A stretch of 64,000 nucleotides of DNA from positions 124,001 to 188,000 of the forward strand of contig NZ_JAENIJ010000004.1 in assembly GCF_016595435.1 (NCBI RefSeq), written 5' to 3'. The notes under the pieces were generated by a model, which searched no databases, was not told the origin of the DNA, and worked only from the letters and a program-made list of their open reading frames with translations. Below, piece by piece: positions 47,930-64,000 of the stretch; the stretch's first letter is position 1, and every line of letters starts with the position of its first letter. A program made the translations under genes and the position numbers. Origin of the DNA: Luteolibacter pohnpeiensis (GTDB taxonomy: Bacteria > Verrucomicrobiota > Verrucomicrobiia > Verrucomicrobiales > Akkermansiaceae).

Positions 47930-48652
47930 AATTGGTTCGTGCTCGATCAAACGAACATCAGGGCTGGGGTTTCAGTAAAAGTGGACTCATCTGCTACGTT
48001 GAGCAAGGAGTCACCGGGCTTGGATCGGAAATTGTCTAAAAAATCACCAGAAAGAGCTATGCCGATTGGCTCTTCCGTGATGTGGCCTGTGTTGAAATGG
48101 TGGTTCAGAGCGGGAAAAAATCTGTTGCTCTGCTCCACTTGGCAAGGCTGAAGCTGGCAGAATCCTGGAGCAGCCACAAAAAGCGTTCTCTTGGAGTGAG
48201 ATCTAGAGAATGGCCCATTGCACAAAAAATGCTTTGGCTTGAGGGATTGAGTTTTATTTCTCCTAGCTTCCGCCATTTCTGGAACTTTACGCAAACCCAG
48301 CAAAGGAAGTGCCCGAGCTTGAACCAAGCTCGAATCAATCCTGCGACCGGACTCGCAAATGACGAAAGGATCACTCATGAAGTAACATGAAACGGCGATA
48401 TTTGTGGATAACGAAAATCCATCTCAGTAGATTCCGCACCCGCTTTTCACTTCACATGGTAAATACATTGTGTGCTCTGTCCAGCATATTCTTCAATTCG
48501 CTCGGTGAACTCCAGCCCACAGCGCAAATCATTCCATTGCCTGAGAAAAACCAACTTTGAGGGCTATTTCATCTTGTAGAAATAGGCTTTGATACGAAAA
48601 CACCCCGCCCCACCGGACTTGGTGAGACGGGGTGTTAGAGTGATGGTCAGGA
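47930..48652. other. Long gene-poor gap between Verru_Chthon A and rpoC
   Basis: About 720 bases with no gene I can support. An open minus-strand frame, 47947-48378 (143 residues), ends 17 bases before the Verru_Chthon A start, and its last part (HITEEPIGIALSGDFLDNF) looks somewhat protein-like, but the first half does not and there is no ribosome site. A perfect hairpin (48314-48321 with 48325-48332, loop AAC) lies near the middle. The far end holds the rpoC terminator (48597-48636). Promoters for the Verru_Chthon pair should be here. Confidence 0.5.
48597..48636 (-). terminator. Rho-independent terminator of the rpoBC operon
   Basis: A 16-pair stem (48599-48614 with 48621-48636, two G-T pairs) and a six-base loop; T residues follow on the minus strand. 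It lies 16 bases after the rpoC stop codon. Confidence 0.88.
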
Positions 48653-52804
<4,152 letters not shown>

Positions 52805-52846
52805 GTTAAATCAGGAATTTTGGGTCAGGTATAGGTTCGCGGGCTG

Positions 52847-56794
<3,948 letters not shown>

Positions 56795-56889
56795 GGCGTT
56801 TAGTGGTATTCTTCTAATGACAAGTTAAGCCCGAGCCGCATGCGGTCTCAGGCAGGATGGAATCAGGCGTATAAAGTAGGGTCGGAATC

Positions 56890-56927
56890 GGCGGGAAAGC
56901 CCAAGGGTTTCGTGGAATCTCCCGCCA
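56890..56927 (-). promoter_or_regulatory. First hairpin in the rplL-rpoB gap
   Basis: A seven-pair stem (56890-56896 with 56921-56927) whose 24-base loop contains a further short inverted repeat (about 56897-56911). It follows the terminator-like hairpin 3' of rplL on the transcript. Together they could slow or cleave the transcript between L7/L12 and the RNA polymerase genes. Confidence 0.4.
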
Positions 56928-56945
56928 ATTTCGGCAGGTCGCAAG

Positions 56946-56980
56946 GAAAATACCCCAGGACAGTTCACACTATCCTGGGG
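56946..56980 (-). terminator. Terminator-like hairpin (attenuator) between rplL and rpoB
   Basis: A 12-pair stem (56953-56964 with 56969-56980, one G-T pair) with a four-base loop, followed on the minus strand by TATTTT (56947-56952). It lies 16 bases after the rplL stop. A partial terminator in this gap is known in E. coli, where it makes L7/L12 more abundant than RNA polymerase; the same role is inferred here. Confidence 0.65.
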
Positions 56981-56996
56981 AGAAATCCAATGATTT

Positions 56997-57371
56997 TTAC
57001 TTGAGCTCGATTTTAGCGCCAGCTTCTTCGAGTTTCTTTTTCGCAGCTTCAGCTGCATCCTTGGCAACGCCTTCGAGGATTTTCGCAGGTGCGCTTTCAA
57101 CCAATTTCTTCGCATCAGCGAGTCCAAGGCCAGGAGCAACTTCGCGAACTGCCTTAATGACAGCGATCTTGTTGCCGCCAGCTTCGGCGATGACGACGTC
57201 GAATTCAGTCTTCTCTTCGACTGCTTCGGCAGGACCAGCAGCAGGACCGGCAGCAGCAACAGCGGCTGCAGCGGAAACGCCCCAGGTTTCTTCAAGTTTT
57301 TTGACGAGGTCGACAGCTTCCAGAACGGTGAGCTTGCCGAGTTCTTCTACGAGTGTATCGATATTAGCCAT
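56997..57371 (-). CDS. rplL: 50S ribosomal protein L7/L12
   Basis: A 124-residue stalk protein that recruits translation factors. N-terminal dimerisation domain [20 protein letters not shown], Ala/Gly/Pro-rich hinge (about residues 34-50), and the C-terminal factor-binding domain with [20 protein letters not shown] and [14 protein letters not shown]. The ATG at 57371 has an AGGAG site eight bases upstream (57380-57384), the strongest ribosome site of the operon and the only clear one; a high translation rate suits a protein present in four or more copies per ribosome. Confidence 0.98.
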   Translation of the reverse strand: MANIDTLVEELGKLTVLEAVDLVKKLEETWGVSAAAAVAAAGPAAGPAEAVEEKTEFDVVIAEAGGNKIAVIKAVREVAPGLGLADAKKLVESAPAKILEGVAKDAAEAAKKKLEEAGAKIELK

Positions 57372-57379
57372 TTTATGTT

Positions 57380-57384
57380 CTCCT
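57380..57384 (-). promoter_or_regulatory. Shine-Dalgarno sequence of rplL
   Basis: AGGAG eight bases before the rplL ATG. It stands out because nearby genes (rplJ, rplA, rplK, nusG, tuf, rpoB) have none. Confidence 0.8.
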
Positions 57385-57424
57385 GTTCGGTATCGTCGCT
57401 TCCAGAGCCCCTGGAAATTTCAGT

Positions 57425-57438
57425 GTGACAGCTGTCAC
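57425..57438 (-). promoter_or_regulatory. Perfect 14-base palindrome in the rplJ-rplL gap
   Basis: GTGACAGCTGTCAC is its own reverse complement. A second inverted repeat (57411-57416 with 57398-57403 region, TTCCAG/CTGGAA) lies nearer rplL. Either could be an RNA hairpin affecting processing or a DNA operator. Confidence 0.45.
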
Positions 57439-57505
57439 CCCGACGAGGAACCATTGTGGGTTCAGATGCCAGCGCGGAGACGCCGACACCATCATTTCAG
57501 ATTCT

Positions 57506-58021
57506 TTATTCAGCTTCAGCTTCACCCTCTGAAGCTTCGTTAGCTTCCGGGTTATACTTGGCATTGAGGACGCGGGCGATGCGAGTTGCAGGCTCGTTGA
57601 TGAGGCCAAGCAATTGCGAAAGGACCGCTTCGCGGGAAGGAATGTCGGCGATCGACTTGAGTTTATCAGCCGTAAGGATGGCTCCGTCCAGGATACCAAC
57701 TTTGAATTCAGGCTTCTTGAACTCTTTCTCGAAGTTTTTCACCACCTTGGCGGCAGCAAACACTTCACTGTCTCCGGTGATGAAAGCGGTCTGACCGACC
57801 AATTCCTCGGCGATGTCAGGAAGACCCGCTTCAGCGAGTGCTTTTTTGACGTAGCTATTTTTAGCGACAACAGCTTTGGCACCAGCGGCATCGAGACGGC
57901 TGCGGAGTTCACCGAACTGAGGAACGGTGAGACCGGTGTAGTCGATGACAATCAGGAAAGGAGACGAATTGACGCGCTCCAGCAGGCTGTCGATGATGAT
58001 TTTCTTATCAGGATTGCTCAT
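57506..58021 (-). CDS. rplJ: 50S ribosomal protein L10
   Basis: A 171-residue L10 that anchors L7/L12 dimers to the ribosome. N-terminal rRNA-binding domain (NPDKKIIIDSLLERVNSSPF, then FIVIDYTGLTVPQF-like strand, here LIVIDYTGLTVPQF) and a C-terminal helix for L7/L12 (about 140-160, LGLINEPATRIARVLNAKYN) with an acidic tail. It starts 18 bases after rplA and is separated from rplL by 134 bases. In many bacteria L10-L12 represses this unit through its leader; the gap here is short, so such a leader is not evident. Confidence 0.96.
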   Translation of the reverse strand: MSNPDKKIIIDSLLERVNSSPFLIVIDYTGLTVPQFGELRSRLDAAGAKAVVAKNSYVKKALAEAGLPDIAEELVGQTAFITGDSEVFAAAKVVKNFEKEFKKPEFKVGILDGAILTADKLKSIADIPSREAVLSQLLGLINEPATRIARVLNAKYNPEANEASEGEAEAE

Positions 58022-58039
58022 GTTCTTTGGCGTGCTGGG

Positions 58040-58747
58040 TTAAGCGGATGCTTTGGTGTAAAGAGCGGCTTCCAATGGAAGACCTGGCAGCATGGTTGCT
58101 GCAAGAGTTACGCTCTGGATGTAGTTACCTTTCGCGGAAGCCGGCTTGGCACGAACCACGCTATCAACGAAAGCGCGGGCGTTTTCTTCCAATTGAGCAG
58201 GCTCGAAGGAAGATTTGCCGATTGAGGCGGAAACGTTGCCGTTCTTGTCGAGCTTGTAGTCAACACGGCCAGCCTTCACTTCTTTCACTGCTTTGGCGGT
58301 GTCGTCCGTAACCGTTCCGGTCTTCGGGTTCGGCATCAAGCCGCGAGGTCCGAGAACCCGGGCGATTTTACGAACTTCAGCCATCGCGTCAGGAGTGGCG
58401 ATTGCGGAGTCGAAGTCGGTGAATCCATCCTGGATCTTTTTGATCAGATCTTCGTAACCGACGTGCTCTGCACCTGCAGCGATTGCAGCTTCTGCGGCAG
58501 CACCTTGGGCGAAGACAGCAACACGGACGTTACGACCGGTGCCGTGAGGAAGAGAAACAGAACCGCGGACCATTTGGTCACTCTTCCGAGGATCCACGCC
58601 GAGGTGGAAGGAAAGCGTTACGGTTGGGGTGAATTTTGGCGCCGGGAATTGCTTCACGGTGCTGATTGCGTCGGCAAGTGAGTAGCTTTTGCCGGTTTCG
58701 ACAAGAGCGGCTGCCTTTTTGTAGCGTTTGCTGCGGTATTTAGCCAT
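58040..58747 (-). CDS. rplA: 50S ribosomal protein L1
   Basis: A 235-residue L1 protein, the mobile arm near the exit site. It begins [13 protein letters not shown], includes [34 protein letters not shown] and the C-terminal [18 protein letters not shown] as expected. L1 represses rplKA by binding its messenger in E. coli and other bacteria; a hairpin (58805-58810 with 58825-58830, minus strand) directly after the rplK stop is a possible site. The 92-base gap to rplK has no ribosome site close to the ATG. Confidence 0.97.
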   Translation of the reverse strand: MAKYRSKRYKKAAALVETGKSYSLADAISTVKQFPAPKFTPTVTLSFHLGVDPRKSDQMVRGSVSLPHGTGRNVRVAVFAQGAAAEAAIAAGAEHVGYEDLIKKIQDGFTDFDSAIATPDAMAEVRKIARVLGPRGLMPNPKTGTVTDDTAKAVKEVKAGRVDYKLDKNGNVSASIGKSSFEPAQLEENARAFVDSVVRAKPASAKGNYIQSVTLAATMLPGLPLEAALYTKASA

Positions 58748-58839
58748 TTTGGTATCAGTTAGCAGTTCATTCGGAAATGCTTGAGTAGCCTTTCCTCCTG
58801 CGGGAGCCGACCAGCGTTAAAACCAGTCGGCGGAAAATC

Positions 58840-59268
58840 TTAGAAGCCTTCGACTTCAAGACCCATCTGACGTGCGGTGCCAGCGAGAATGCGAGCTGCA
58901 GCTTCAGGATCTTTGGTGTTCAAGTCAGGCATCTTGATGTTGACGACTTCCATCAACTTTTCTTTCGAAATCTTGCCAACCTTGATCTTGTTCGGCTCCT
59001 TGGAACCGGAAGCAAGACCTGCTGCCTTCTTGAGAAGGTTACCAGCTGGTGGACGCTTGGTGACGAAAGAGAAAGACTTGTCCTTGTAAACAGAAATCAC
59101 CACCGGAAGCACGTCGCCTGCTTGACCTTGGGTCGCAGCGTTGAACTCCTTACAGAAGGCCATGATGTTCACGCCAGCCTGACCGAGTGCAGGACCAACG
59201 GGTGGTGATGGGTTAGCAGCTCCCGCATTGATCTGGAGCTTGATGATTTTGACGACTTCCTTGGCCAT
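58840..59268 (-). CDS. rplK: 50S ribosomal protein L11
   Basis: A 142-residue L11 protein of the GTPase-associated centre. Segments [38 protein letters not shown] and the C-terminal [12 protein letters not shown] are diagnostic; the [11 protein letters not shown] and Lys-rich regions bind 23S rRNA and thiostrepton. The start lies in CCACC-ATGG without a Shine-Dalgarno sequence. nusG precedes by 54 bases. Confidence 0.98.
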   Translation of the reverse strand: MAKEVVKIIKLQINAGAANPSPPVGPALGQAGVNIMAFCKEFNAATQGQAGDVLPVVISVYKDKSFSFVTKRPPAGNLLKKAAGLASGSKEPNKIKVGKISKEKLMEVVNIKMPDLNTKDPEAAARILAGTARQMGLEVEGF

Positions 59269-59322
59269 GGTGGTGCGGTGTTACGTAACGTTTGAGAGAG
59301 GGAGATGTGAAAATGAGCGCGA

Positions 59323-59892
59323 TCAGGCGCGCTCGACCTGCCAGTATTCGAGTTCCACGGGTGTGCTGCGACCGAAGATCGTAACAGAAACACGGAGCTT
59401 GCCGCGTTCCGGGTCGATCTCCTCGACAATACCGTTCTGGCTTTGGAAGGGACCATCGGCAACCTTGACGGTATCGCCGACTTCAAAACTGATGGCTGGA
59501 CGAACGCTCTCCTCGCGCTCCTTGATTTGGGAAAGCATGGCTTCCACCTCACGTGGACGCATCGGCACTGGCTTGTCCTTGGTTCCAGCGAAACCAATCA
59601 CGCCTTCCATTTCCTTGATGAAAAACCAGGTCTGCTCGACAAGCTGGTTATCCTCTGTGAGGAGGTTCATGTTGACGATGATGTAGCCAGGGAAGAACTT
59701 GCGCTTGGTCTCCGTTTTTTTACCGCGACGGATTTCCGATACCATTTCGGTAGGAACCAGCACCTCGCGGATGTATTCAGTCATCCCCTCTGACTCGGCT
59801 TGGCGATTGATACGATCGCGCACGCGCTGCTCTTGTCCGGAGAGGACTTGAACAACGTACCACTGGTCTCGGGCTGGGGAAGCTTCTGGCAT
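59323..59892 (-). CDS. nusG: Transcription termination/antitermination protein NusG
   Basis: A 189-residue NusG which binds RNA polymerase and modulates elongation, termination with Rho, and coupling to ribosomes. NGN domain (about 10-120, QWYVVQVLSGQEQRVRDRI, then FFPGYIIVNM) and C-terminal KOW domain (about 135-185, FEVGDTVKVADGPFQSQNG). Length is near the usual 180. No Shine-Dalgarno sequence. secE precedes by 38 bases. Confidence 0.97.
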   Translation of the reverse strand: MPEASPARDQWYVVQVLSGQEQRVRDRINRQAESEGMTEYIREVLVPTEMVSEIRRGKKTETKRKFFPGYIIVNMNLLTEDNQLVEQTWFFIKEMEGVIGFAGTKDKPVPMRPREVEAMLSQIKEREESVRPAISFEVGDTVKVADGPFQSQNGIVEEIDPERGKLRVSVTIFGRSTPVELEYWQVERA

Positions 59893-59930
59893 AACAGGCA
59901 GGCAGGGAAAAGGAGATAGCAGGAAAGGAA

Positions 59931-60158
59931 TCAGTGACCCAAGCCATTCAGGAAGTTCACGACTAGAACGAGAAGGAAGTCCCAGAATTGGACAAATCCA
60001 GCAAGGAGGATCACCGCGATGAGAACTACGACGGTTGAATCGATCAACTCCTTGTATTTACGAAATCCTTTCACTTTTGGATCGGACTCCCAAGGCCATT
60101 TCGCCTTTCGGAGTTCGCCTTTTACCTCACCAAGGAAGTTTGTGAATTTCGCGAACAT
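59931..60158 (-). CDS. secE: Preprotein translocase subunit SecE
   Basis: A 75-residue single-pass inner-membrane subunit of the SecYEG channel. Amphipathic N-terminal helix with FLGEVKGELRKAKWP, the conserved Glu-Leu-x-Lys-x-x-Trp-Pro motif, then a loop longer than usual (WESDPKVKGFRKY) and a membrane helix STVVVLIAVILLAGFVQFWD. Located between tRNA-Trp and nusG as in many bacteria. Confidence 0.93.
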   Translation of the reverse strand: MFAKFTNFLGEVKGELRKAKWPWESDPKVKGFRKYKELIDSTVVVLIAVILLAGFVQFWDFLLVLVVNFLNGLGH

Positions 60159-60186
60159 ATTGTATTGATAGGACTGATTCTGAAAG

Positions 60187-60262
60187 TGGCACGGCAGGAG
60201 GGACTCGAACCCCCAACACTCGGTTTTGGAGACCGATGCTCTACCAATTGAACTACTGCCGT
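60187..60262 (-). tRNA. tRNA-Trp (CCA anticodon)
   Basis: A 76-base cloverleaf with 7-pair acceptor stem (ACGGCAG with CTGCCGT), anticodon loop CTCCAAA giving CCA, T-loop GTTCGAGTC, discriminator G and an encoded 3' CCA (60187-60189 on the plus strand as TGG). It sits between tuf and secE, a common bacterial arrangement. Confidence 0.95.
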
Positions 60263-60276
60263 TTTGAGGCGACTCA

Positions 60277-60307
60277 GGGGCACCCCACTTTTTGAGAGGG
60301 ATGCCCC
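60277..60307 (-). other. Hairpin between tuf and tRNA-Trp
   Basis: A ten-pair stem (60277-60286 with 60298-60307, one G-T pair) and 11-base loop in the 93-base gap between tuf and tRNA-Trp. There is no strong T run, so processing or a weak attenuator is likelier than a full terminator. Confidence 0.45.
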
Positions 60308-60355
60308 GGGGTCCGGCACTCCGGCGACTAGCACCGGATGCCTCATTGCTTAAAA

Positions 60356-61540
60356 TTACTTGATGATTTCACCAACCCGGCCAGCGCCGACGGTGCGGCC
60401 ACCTTCACGGATAGCGAAGCGCATGGTAGGCTCCATGGCAACTGGTGTGATCAGCTCGACTTCGAGACCGATGTTATCACCAGGCATCACCATTTCCACA
60501 CCTTCTGGAAGGCGGATGCTACCAGTCACGTCGGTGGTGCGGAAGTAGAATTGTGGACGATAGTTCGAGAAGAACGGGGTGTGACGACCACCTTCTTCTT
60601 TCGAAAGAACGTAGATCTCGGACTTGAAGGTGGTGTGACCTTTCACCGTGCCTGGCTTAGCAATCACTTGGCCACGCTCAACTTGGTCTTTCTTGAGACC
60701 ACGAATAAGAAGACCAACGTTGTCACCTGCACGACCTTCGTCGAGAAGCTTACGGAACATTTCAATGTCGGTAACGGTGGTCTTTTGAGTGTCGCGGATA
60801 CCAACGATCTCAACTTCTTCCATCTTCTTGATGATACCACGCTCGACACGGCCGGTGCAAACGGTTCCACGACCTTCGATCGAGAACACGTCTTCGATTG
60901 GCATAAGGAAAGTTTTGTCGATTGGACGCTCAGGCTCAGGAATGTAGGAATCAACCGCATCCATCAGCTTGATGATATTCTCCATTTGAGCAGCATCACC
61001 ATCCAAGGCTGCCTTAGCAGAACCTTTGACAATCGGAATATCGTCACCTGGGAACTCATAGGAAGACAGCAAGTCACGAACTTCCATCTCAACCAGCTCG
61101 AGAAGCTCTTCATCATCCACAAGGTCAACCTTGTTCATGAAAACAACCAACGCAGGAACACCCACTTGGCGAGCAAGCAAGATGTGCTCACGAGTTTGCG
61201 GCATTGGACCGTCAGCAGCGGAAACCACGAGAATCGCACCATCCATCTGAGCAGCACCCGTGATCATGTTCTTCACGTAGTCGGCGTGACCAGGGCAATC
61301 CACGTGAGCGTAGTGACGCTTTTCGGTTTCATACTCAACGTGGGCAGTGTTGATGGTAATACCGCGCTCACGCTCTTCCGGCGCAGCATCGATGTCCGCG
61401 TAGCTCTTCTTTTGAGCAAATCCCTTTTCGGAAAGGGTATTGGTGATCGCTGCAGTGAGCGTAGTTTTGCCGTGGTCAACGTGACCGATGGTGCCAATGT
61501 TAACGTGCGGCTTATTGCGCTGGAATGCTTCTTTTGCCAT
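60356..61540 (-). CDS. tuf: Elongation factor Tu
   Basis: A 394-residue EF-Tu that carries aminoacyl-tRNA to the ribosome. GTP-binding motifs [10 protein letters not shown] (residues 19-28), [12 protein letters not shown] and NKVD are intact; the C-terminal beta barrels end [13 protein letters not shown]. The start has CCACC-ATGG with no Shine-Dalgarno sequence. Upstream lies tRNA-Thr, downstream tRNA-Trp. Only one tuf copy is in the window. Confidence 0.98.
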   Translation of the reverse strand: MAKEAFQRNKPHVNIGTIGHVDHGKTTLTAAITNTLSEKGFAQKKSYADIDAAPEERERGITINTAHVEYETEKRHYAHVDCPGHADYVKNMITGAAQMDGAILVVSAADGPMPQTREHILLARQVGVPALVVFMNKVDLVDDEELLELVEMEVRDLLSSYEFPGDDIPIVKGSAKAALDGDAAQMENIIKLMDAVDSYIPEPERPIDKTFLMPIEDVFSIEGRGTVCTGRVERGIIKKMEEVEIVGIRDTQKTTVTDIEMFRKLLDEGRAGDNVGLLIRGLKKDQVERGQVIAKPGTVKGHTTFKSEIYVLSKEEGGRHTPFFSNYRPQFYFRTTDVTGSIRLPEGVEMVMPGDNIGLEVELITPVAMEPTMRFAIREGGRTVGAGRVGEIIK

Positions 61541-61592
61541 GGTGGTTGTTCTTTCGCGTGAGCTTCTTTTCTGAGAGTGATTGACGTGACAC

Positions 61593-61667
<75 letters not shown>

Positions 61668-61778
61668 AATCTGTCTTTGTCTTGCACTTCCCACCTTCCG
61701 ACAAAAGAACCGCGACCTGCCTCGAATTCCGGGACTGGGCGCGGCACCCCTGACTTGTTGTGGGGAAGAGCGGGCGGG

Positions 61779-61806
61779 ACAGTAACAAAGCCGACCTCTC
61801 TGTCAA
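61779..61806 (-). promoter_or_regulatory. Sigma-70-like promoter of the tRNA-Thr/tuf operon
   Basis: On the minus strand TTGACA (plus 61801-61806) and TACTGT (plus 61779-61784) are 16 bases apart, with an A+T-rich stretch directly upstream that could act as an UP element. It lies about 110 bases before tRNA-Thr. Confidence 0.6.
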
Positions 61807-61872
61807 AAAAAATATGACTCAAATCTAAGTTTGTCGAAATTGCCTGATTTTCAGCGCAATACGGAACCGATT

Positions 61873-62685
61873 TCATTCAGCCACATCTTCATTACTCAAT
61901 AATAATGAGAGTCTTCTGATTTCCAGGCAGTTTCCGGTCTCGACATCGATATCCGCAATAACCCCACACAACCGCACAGCTCCTTTCGCCACCGGGAAGC
62001 GTGTAGGCATCGCCGTCTTGAATCTCCAGACCACGGATTCGATGCTTCTACCCAATATCGACTCGTCCGGTCCACACATGCCAGCATCTGTCAAATAGCC
62101 TGTCCCTCCGGGGAAAATCCGCTCATCACCAGTTTGCACATGCGTATGAGTTCCAACAACTAACGATACTTTCCCATCCACCATGCGGCCCATCGCGATC
62201 TTTTCGCTGGTGGTTTCCGCATGGATCTCAAGCACGATCACCCGCACTCCATCTGCGCGCAATCGCTCGATTTCCTCTTCTGCTGCAAGAAATGGATTTT
62301 CCAGAGGCGGCTGCATGAATGAGCGGCCTTGCACTTGAATGACAGCGACCCGGCCCTTGGAGGTTTCCAAGATCACACTGCCATTTCCCGGCGTTCCTTC
62401 CGGATAATTGATGGGACGGAGCAATCGCGGTTCGGTCGGAAAATAGGAAACAATCTCCTGCTGATCCCAAACATGATCGCCGGTTGTGACCACCGCTGCT
62501 CCCGCGCGCAGCAGATCAATCGAAATTTTTGGCGTAATCCCCCGCCCTCCTGCGGAGTTTTCACCATTTACGATGACAAAATCGATCCCCTCCTCCTGTT
62601 TCAAGATGGGGATTTGCTGGATCACCGCTTTGCGTCCTGGCTCTCCCACCACATCTCCTAAAAATAAAACACGAATCGCTGACAT
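61873..62685 (-). CDS. ymdB: YmdB-family metallophosphoesterase (TIGR00282)
   Basis: A 270-residue calcineurin-like phosphodiesterase. Metal-binding motifs are VLFLGDVVGEPGR (N-terminus), NGENSAGGRG, TTGDHVWDQ, and GTHTHVQTGDERI near residue 180. In Bacillus and Deinococcus the family hydrolyses 2',3'- or 3',5'-cyclic nucleotides and links to stress and biofilm behaviour; the true substrate in Verrucomicrobia is unknown. It diverges from the amidase gene with 72 bases between. Often found near rny or recA in Firmicutes; no such neighbour here. Confidence 0.88.
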   Translation of the reverse strand: MSAIRVLFLGDVVGEPGRKAVIQQIPILKQEEGIDFVIVNGENSAGGRGITPKISIDLLRAGAAVVTTGDHVWDQQEIVSYFPTEPRLLRPINYPEGTPGNGSVILETSKGRVAVIQVQGRSFMQPPLENPFLAAEEEIERLRADGVRVIVLEIHAETTSEKIAMGRMVDGKVSLVVGTHTHVQTGDERIFPGGTGYLTDAGMCGPDESILGRSIESVVWRFKTAMPTRFPVAKGAVRLCGVIADIDVETGNCLEIRRLSLLLSNEDVAE

Positions 62686-62757
62686 AGTTGAGTCGACCCT
62701 CTATTTGATCGGCCCGCATTGTCTACTGCCGGAACCCGTGCCACAATCCTTTTCAAA

Positions 62758-64000
62758 ATGCCACCCCGCTTCCGTCGCTATCTTCCCCTTTACCTCGCTG
62801 GTGTCATTGCCACGGTGATTCTGATTTGGATCATCTTTCGTCCCAGCACCAGCCCTCTTCCGCCAAAACCCCCGCAACTTCCTCCAATCCAGGAATTGCC
62901 ACCTCCCGAGCTCTCGATTCTAGCCAAGCCACCAGATTGGTCTCAGCTCAACCAATTCCGCGACTGCATCTCTCGCAATGACTTCGAAACTCTCCTCAGT
63001 GAGGTTTTTACCACGAGCGACTCCTGGAAAAAATTCATCCAACTTGAGGAAAACTCCGTCGAAATTGCTGTGGATGATTTCCAACCTCACGGAAAAATCA
63101 CCATCCCATTCGCCGATCCAGCCGCAGTGGAAAAACCTACGCGGTTCTGGAGAGCAGCCACTGACTTGGCTCCGTATCCCGACGGCAAACCGCTCGATGG
63201 CCTGAAGATCGCCATCGATCCCGGGCACATTGGCGGCGATTGGGCAAAAATGGAGGAGAGGTGGTTCGTTCTCGGCACTGGCACTCCGGTGATGGAAGGC
63301 AACATGACCCTCACAGTCGCGAAATTGGCCAAGCCGTTACTCGAACAACTCGGCGCCAAAGTCACCTTGGTTCGCGATAAAACCGAACCGGTAACCTCGC
63401 TGCGACCCGAGGCGCTGATGGAGCTGGCCAGAAAATCCTCCCCCGATGCTGGCCCTGAAGAGATTCGCAAGATCGCGGAACGGCTCTTTTACCGGACCGC
63501 GGAGATTCGCGCCCGCGCAGATCTCGTCAACGACACCATCAAGCCGGATCTCGTTCTTTGCCTGCATTTCAATGCAGATGCCTGGGGCAATCCCAACCAA
63601 CCCACACTGACCGACCACTCCCATTTTCATGTGCTCGTCAATGGCGCTTATAATTCCGACGAAGTGGCGCTCGCCGACCAGCGCTACGCCATGCTGCACA
63701 AAATTTTTCAAGGCATCCACCGCGAAGAAACGCTCGTAGGCACTACCGTCGCCAGCGTTTTCGCCGAACGCACCGGTTTACCCGCCTACCACTATTCGGC
63801 TGATTCTCCCAACGTCAGACAAGTTGGACAAAATCCGTATCTTTGGGCGCGAAATCTCCTGGCGAACCGGCTTTACGATTGTCCGGTCATTTTCCTGGAG
63901 CCGTATGTCATGAATTCCATCCACGACTATGCACGGATTCAGGCAGGCGATTACGAAGGAATGCGGGAAGTCGACGGCAAGCAGCAGGCATCGATTTTTC
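62758..64000 (+). CDS. Membrane-anchored N-acetylmuramoyl-L-alanine amidase (partial, C-terminus beyond the window)
   Basis: An open frame of 414 residues cut by the window end. A short basic N-terminus is followed by one membrane helix (YLPLYLAGVIATVILIWIIF) and a Pro-rich linker (PLPPKPPQLPPIQELPPPE). The catalytic part is Amidase_3-like: zinc ligands lie in IAIDPGHIGG (His), MEGNMTLTVAKLAK (Glu) and LCLHFNAD (His), and a catalytic Glu in IFLEPYVMN. It would cleave the amide between muramic acid and the stem peptide, probably in cell separation. Insertions before the last motif make it longer than typical AmiC. The ATG at 62758 has no ribosome site. Confidence 0.8.
   Translation, partial: MPPRFRRYLPLYLAGVIATVILIWIIFRPSTSPLPPKPPQLPPIQELPPPELSILAKPPDWSQLNQFRDCISRNDFETLLSEVFTTSDSWKKFIQLEENSVEIAVDDFQPHGKITIPFADPAAVEKPTRFWRAATDLAPYPDGKPLDGLKIAIDPGHIGGDWAKMEERWFVLGTGTPVMEGNMTLTVAKLAKPLLEQLGAKVTLVRDKTEPVTSLRPEALMELARKSSPDAGPEEIRKIAERLFYRTAEIRARADLVNDTIKPDLVLCLHFNADAWGNPNQPTLTDHSHFHVLVNGAYNSDEVALADQRYAMLHKIFQGIHREETLVGTTVASVFAERTGLPAYHYSADSPNVRQVGQNPYLWARNLLANRLYDCPVIFLEPYVMNSIHDYARIQAGDYEGMREVDGKQQASIF

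Noticed and set aside
47947..48378. A 143-residue minus-strand frame upstream of Verru_Chthon A
   Set aside because: Only the last 45 residues look protein-like, alternative frames overlap it, and there is no ribosome site; kept as a note in the gap entry instead of a gene.
60338..61561. A 407-residue frame opposite tuf
   Set aside because: It covers tuf exactly, a well known codon-bias artefact; no start signal or family.

Overview
The window is a G+C-rich bacterial chromosome segment that reads as Verrucomicrobiota, probably the Akkermansia/Luteolibacter/Verrucomicrobium side. Lineage markers are a small basic protein of the Chlamydiae/Verrucomicrobia type (1681-1836), a Verru_Chthon cassette protein A (44345-47929), a planctomycete-type cytochrome PSD1 protein with its DUF1501 partner (15040-19832), and a very large secreted beta-strand-repeat protein (39727-43194). 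I see no insertion sequence, prophage, CRISPR array or clear pseudogene.

Layout. 0-6.2 kb holds housekeeping genes: holB (cut by the window edge), hisI, rplS, the small basic protein, an RluB-type pseudouridine synthase, two small membrane proteins, an ATP-grasp-like orphan, rpmB and a lipoprotein hydrolase. 6.3-22.8 kb is an exported-protein block: an alpha-2-macroglobulin, an SGNH/LamG/FN3 protein, the PSD1/DUF1501/esterase trio and a gingipain-like lipoprotein. 22.8-39.7 kb is mostly metabolic: trpD, a DPE2-type 4-alpha-glucanotransferase, sucCD, a lone GspF-like protein, GH76 and GH43 glycosidases, an RlmM-like methyltransferase, peptide deformylase, an SPF-repeat protein and a fused hydantoinase/5-oxoprolinase. 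39.7-48.6 kb is more A+T-rich and carries three secreted or surface proteins on the minus strand.

48.6-61.8 kb is one long minus-strand transcription/translation operon in conserved bacterial order: tRNA-Thr, tuf, tRNA-Trp, secE, nusG, rplK, rplA, rplJ, rplL, rpoB, rpoC. A good sigma-70-like promoter lies upstream of tRNA-Thr and a strong terminator follows rpoC. The gaps flanking rplL contain palindromes and hairpins that may set the ratio of L7/L12 to RNA polymerase. The window ends with a YmdB-family phosphodiesterase diverging from an N-acetylmuramoyl-alanine amidase cut by the right edge.

How the genes fit together. The exported hydrolases (GH76, GH43, SGNH, esterase) together with the cytoplasmic glucan enzyme and succinyl-CoA synthetase suit an aerobic, polysaccharide-degrading heterotroph. 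The PSD1/DUF1501 set and the large repeat protein are typical of the surface machinery of Planctomycetes/Verrucomicrobia, whose function is mostly unknown. Most start codons have no Shine-Dalgarno sequence, including those of tuf, rpoB, rplK, nusG and sucCD, while rplL and rplS do. No single locus is an obviously new system. The best candidates for new biology are the SPF-repeat protein, the ATP-grasp-like orphan, the gingipain-like lipoprotein and the Verru_Chthon A pair.
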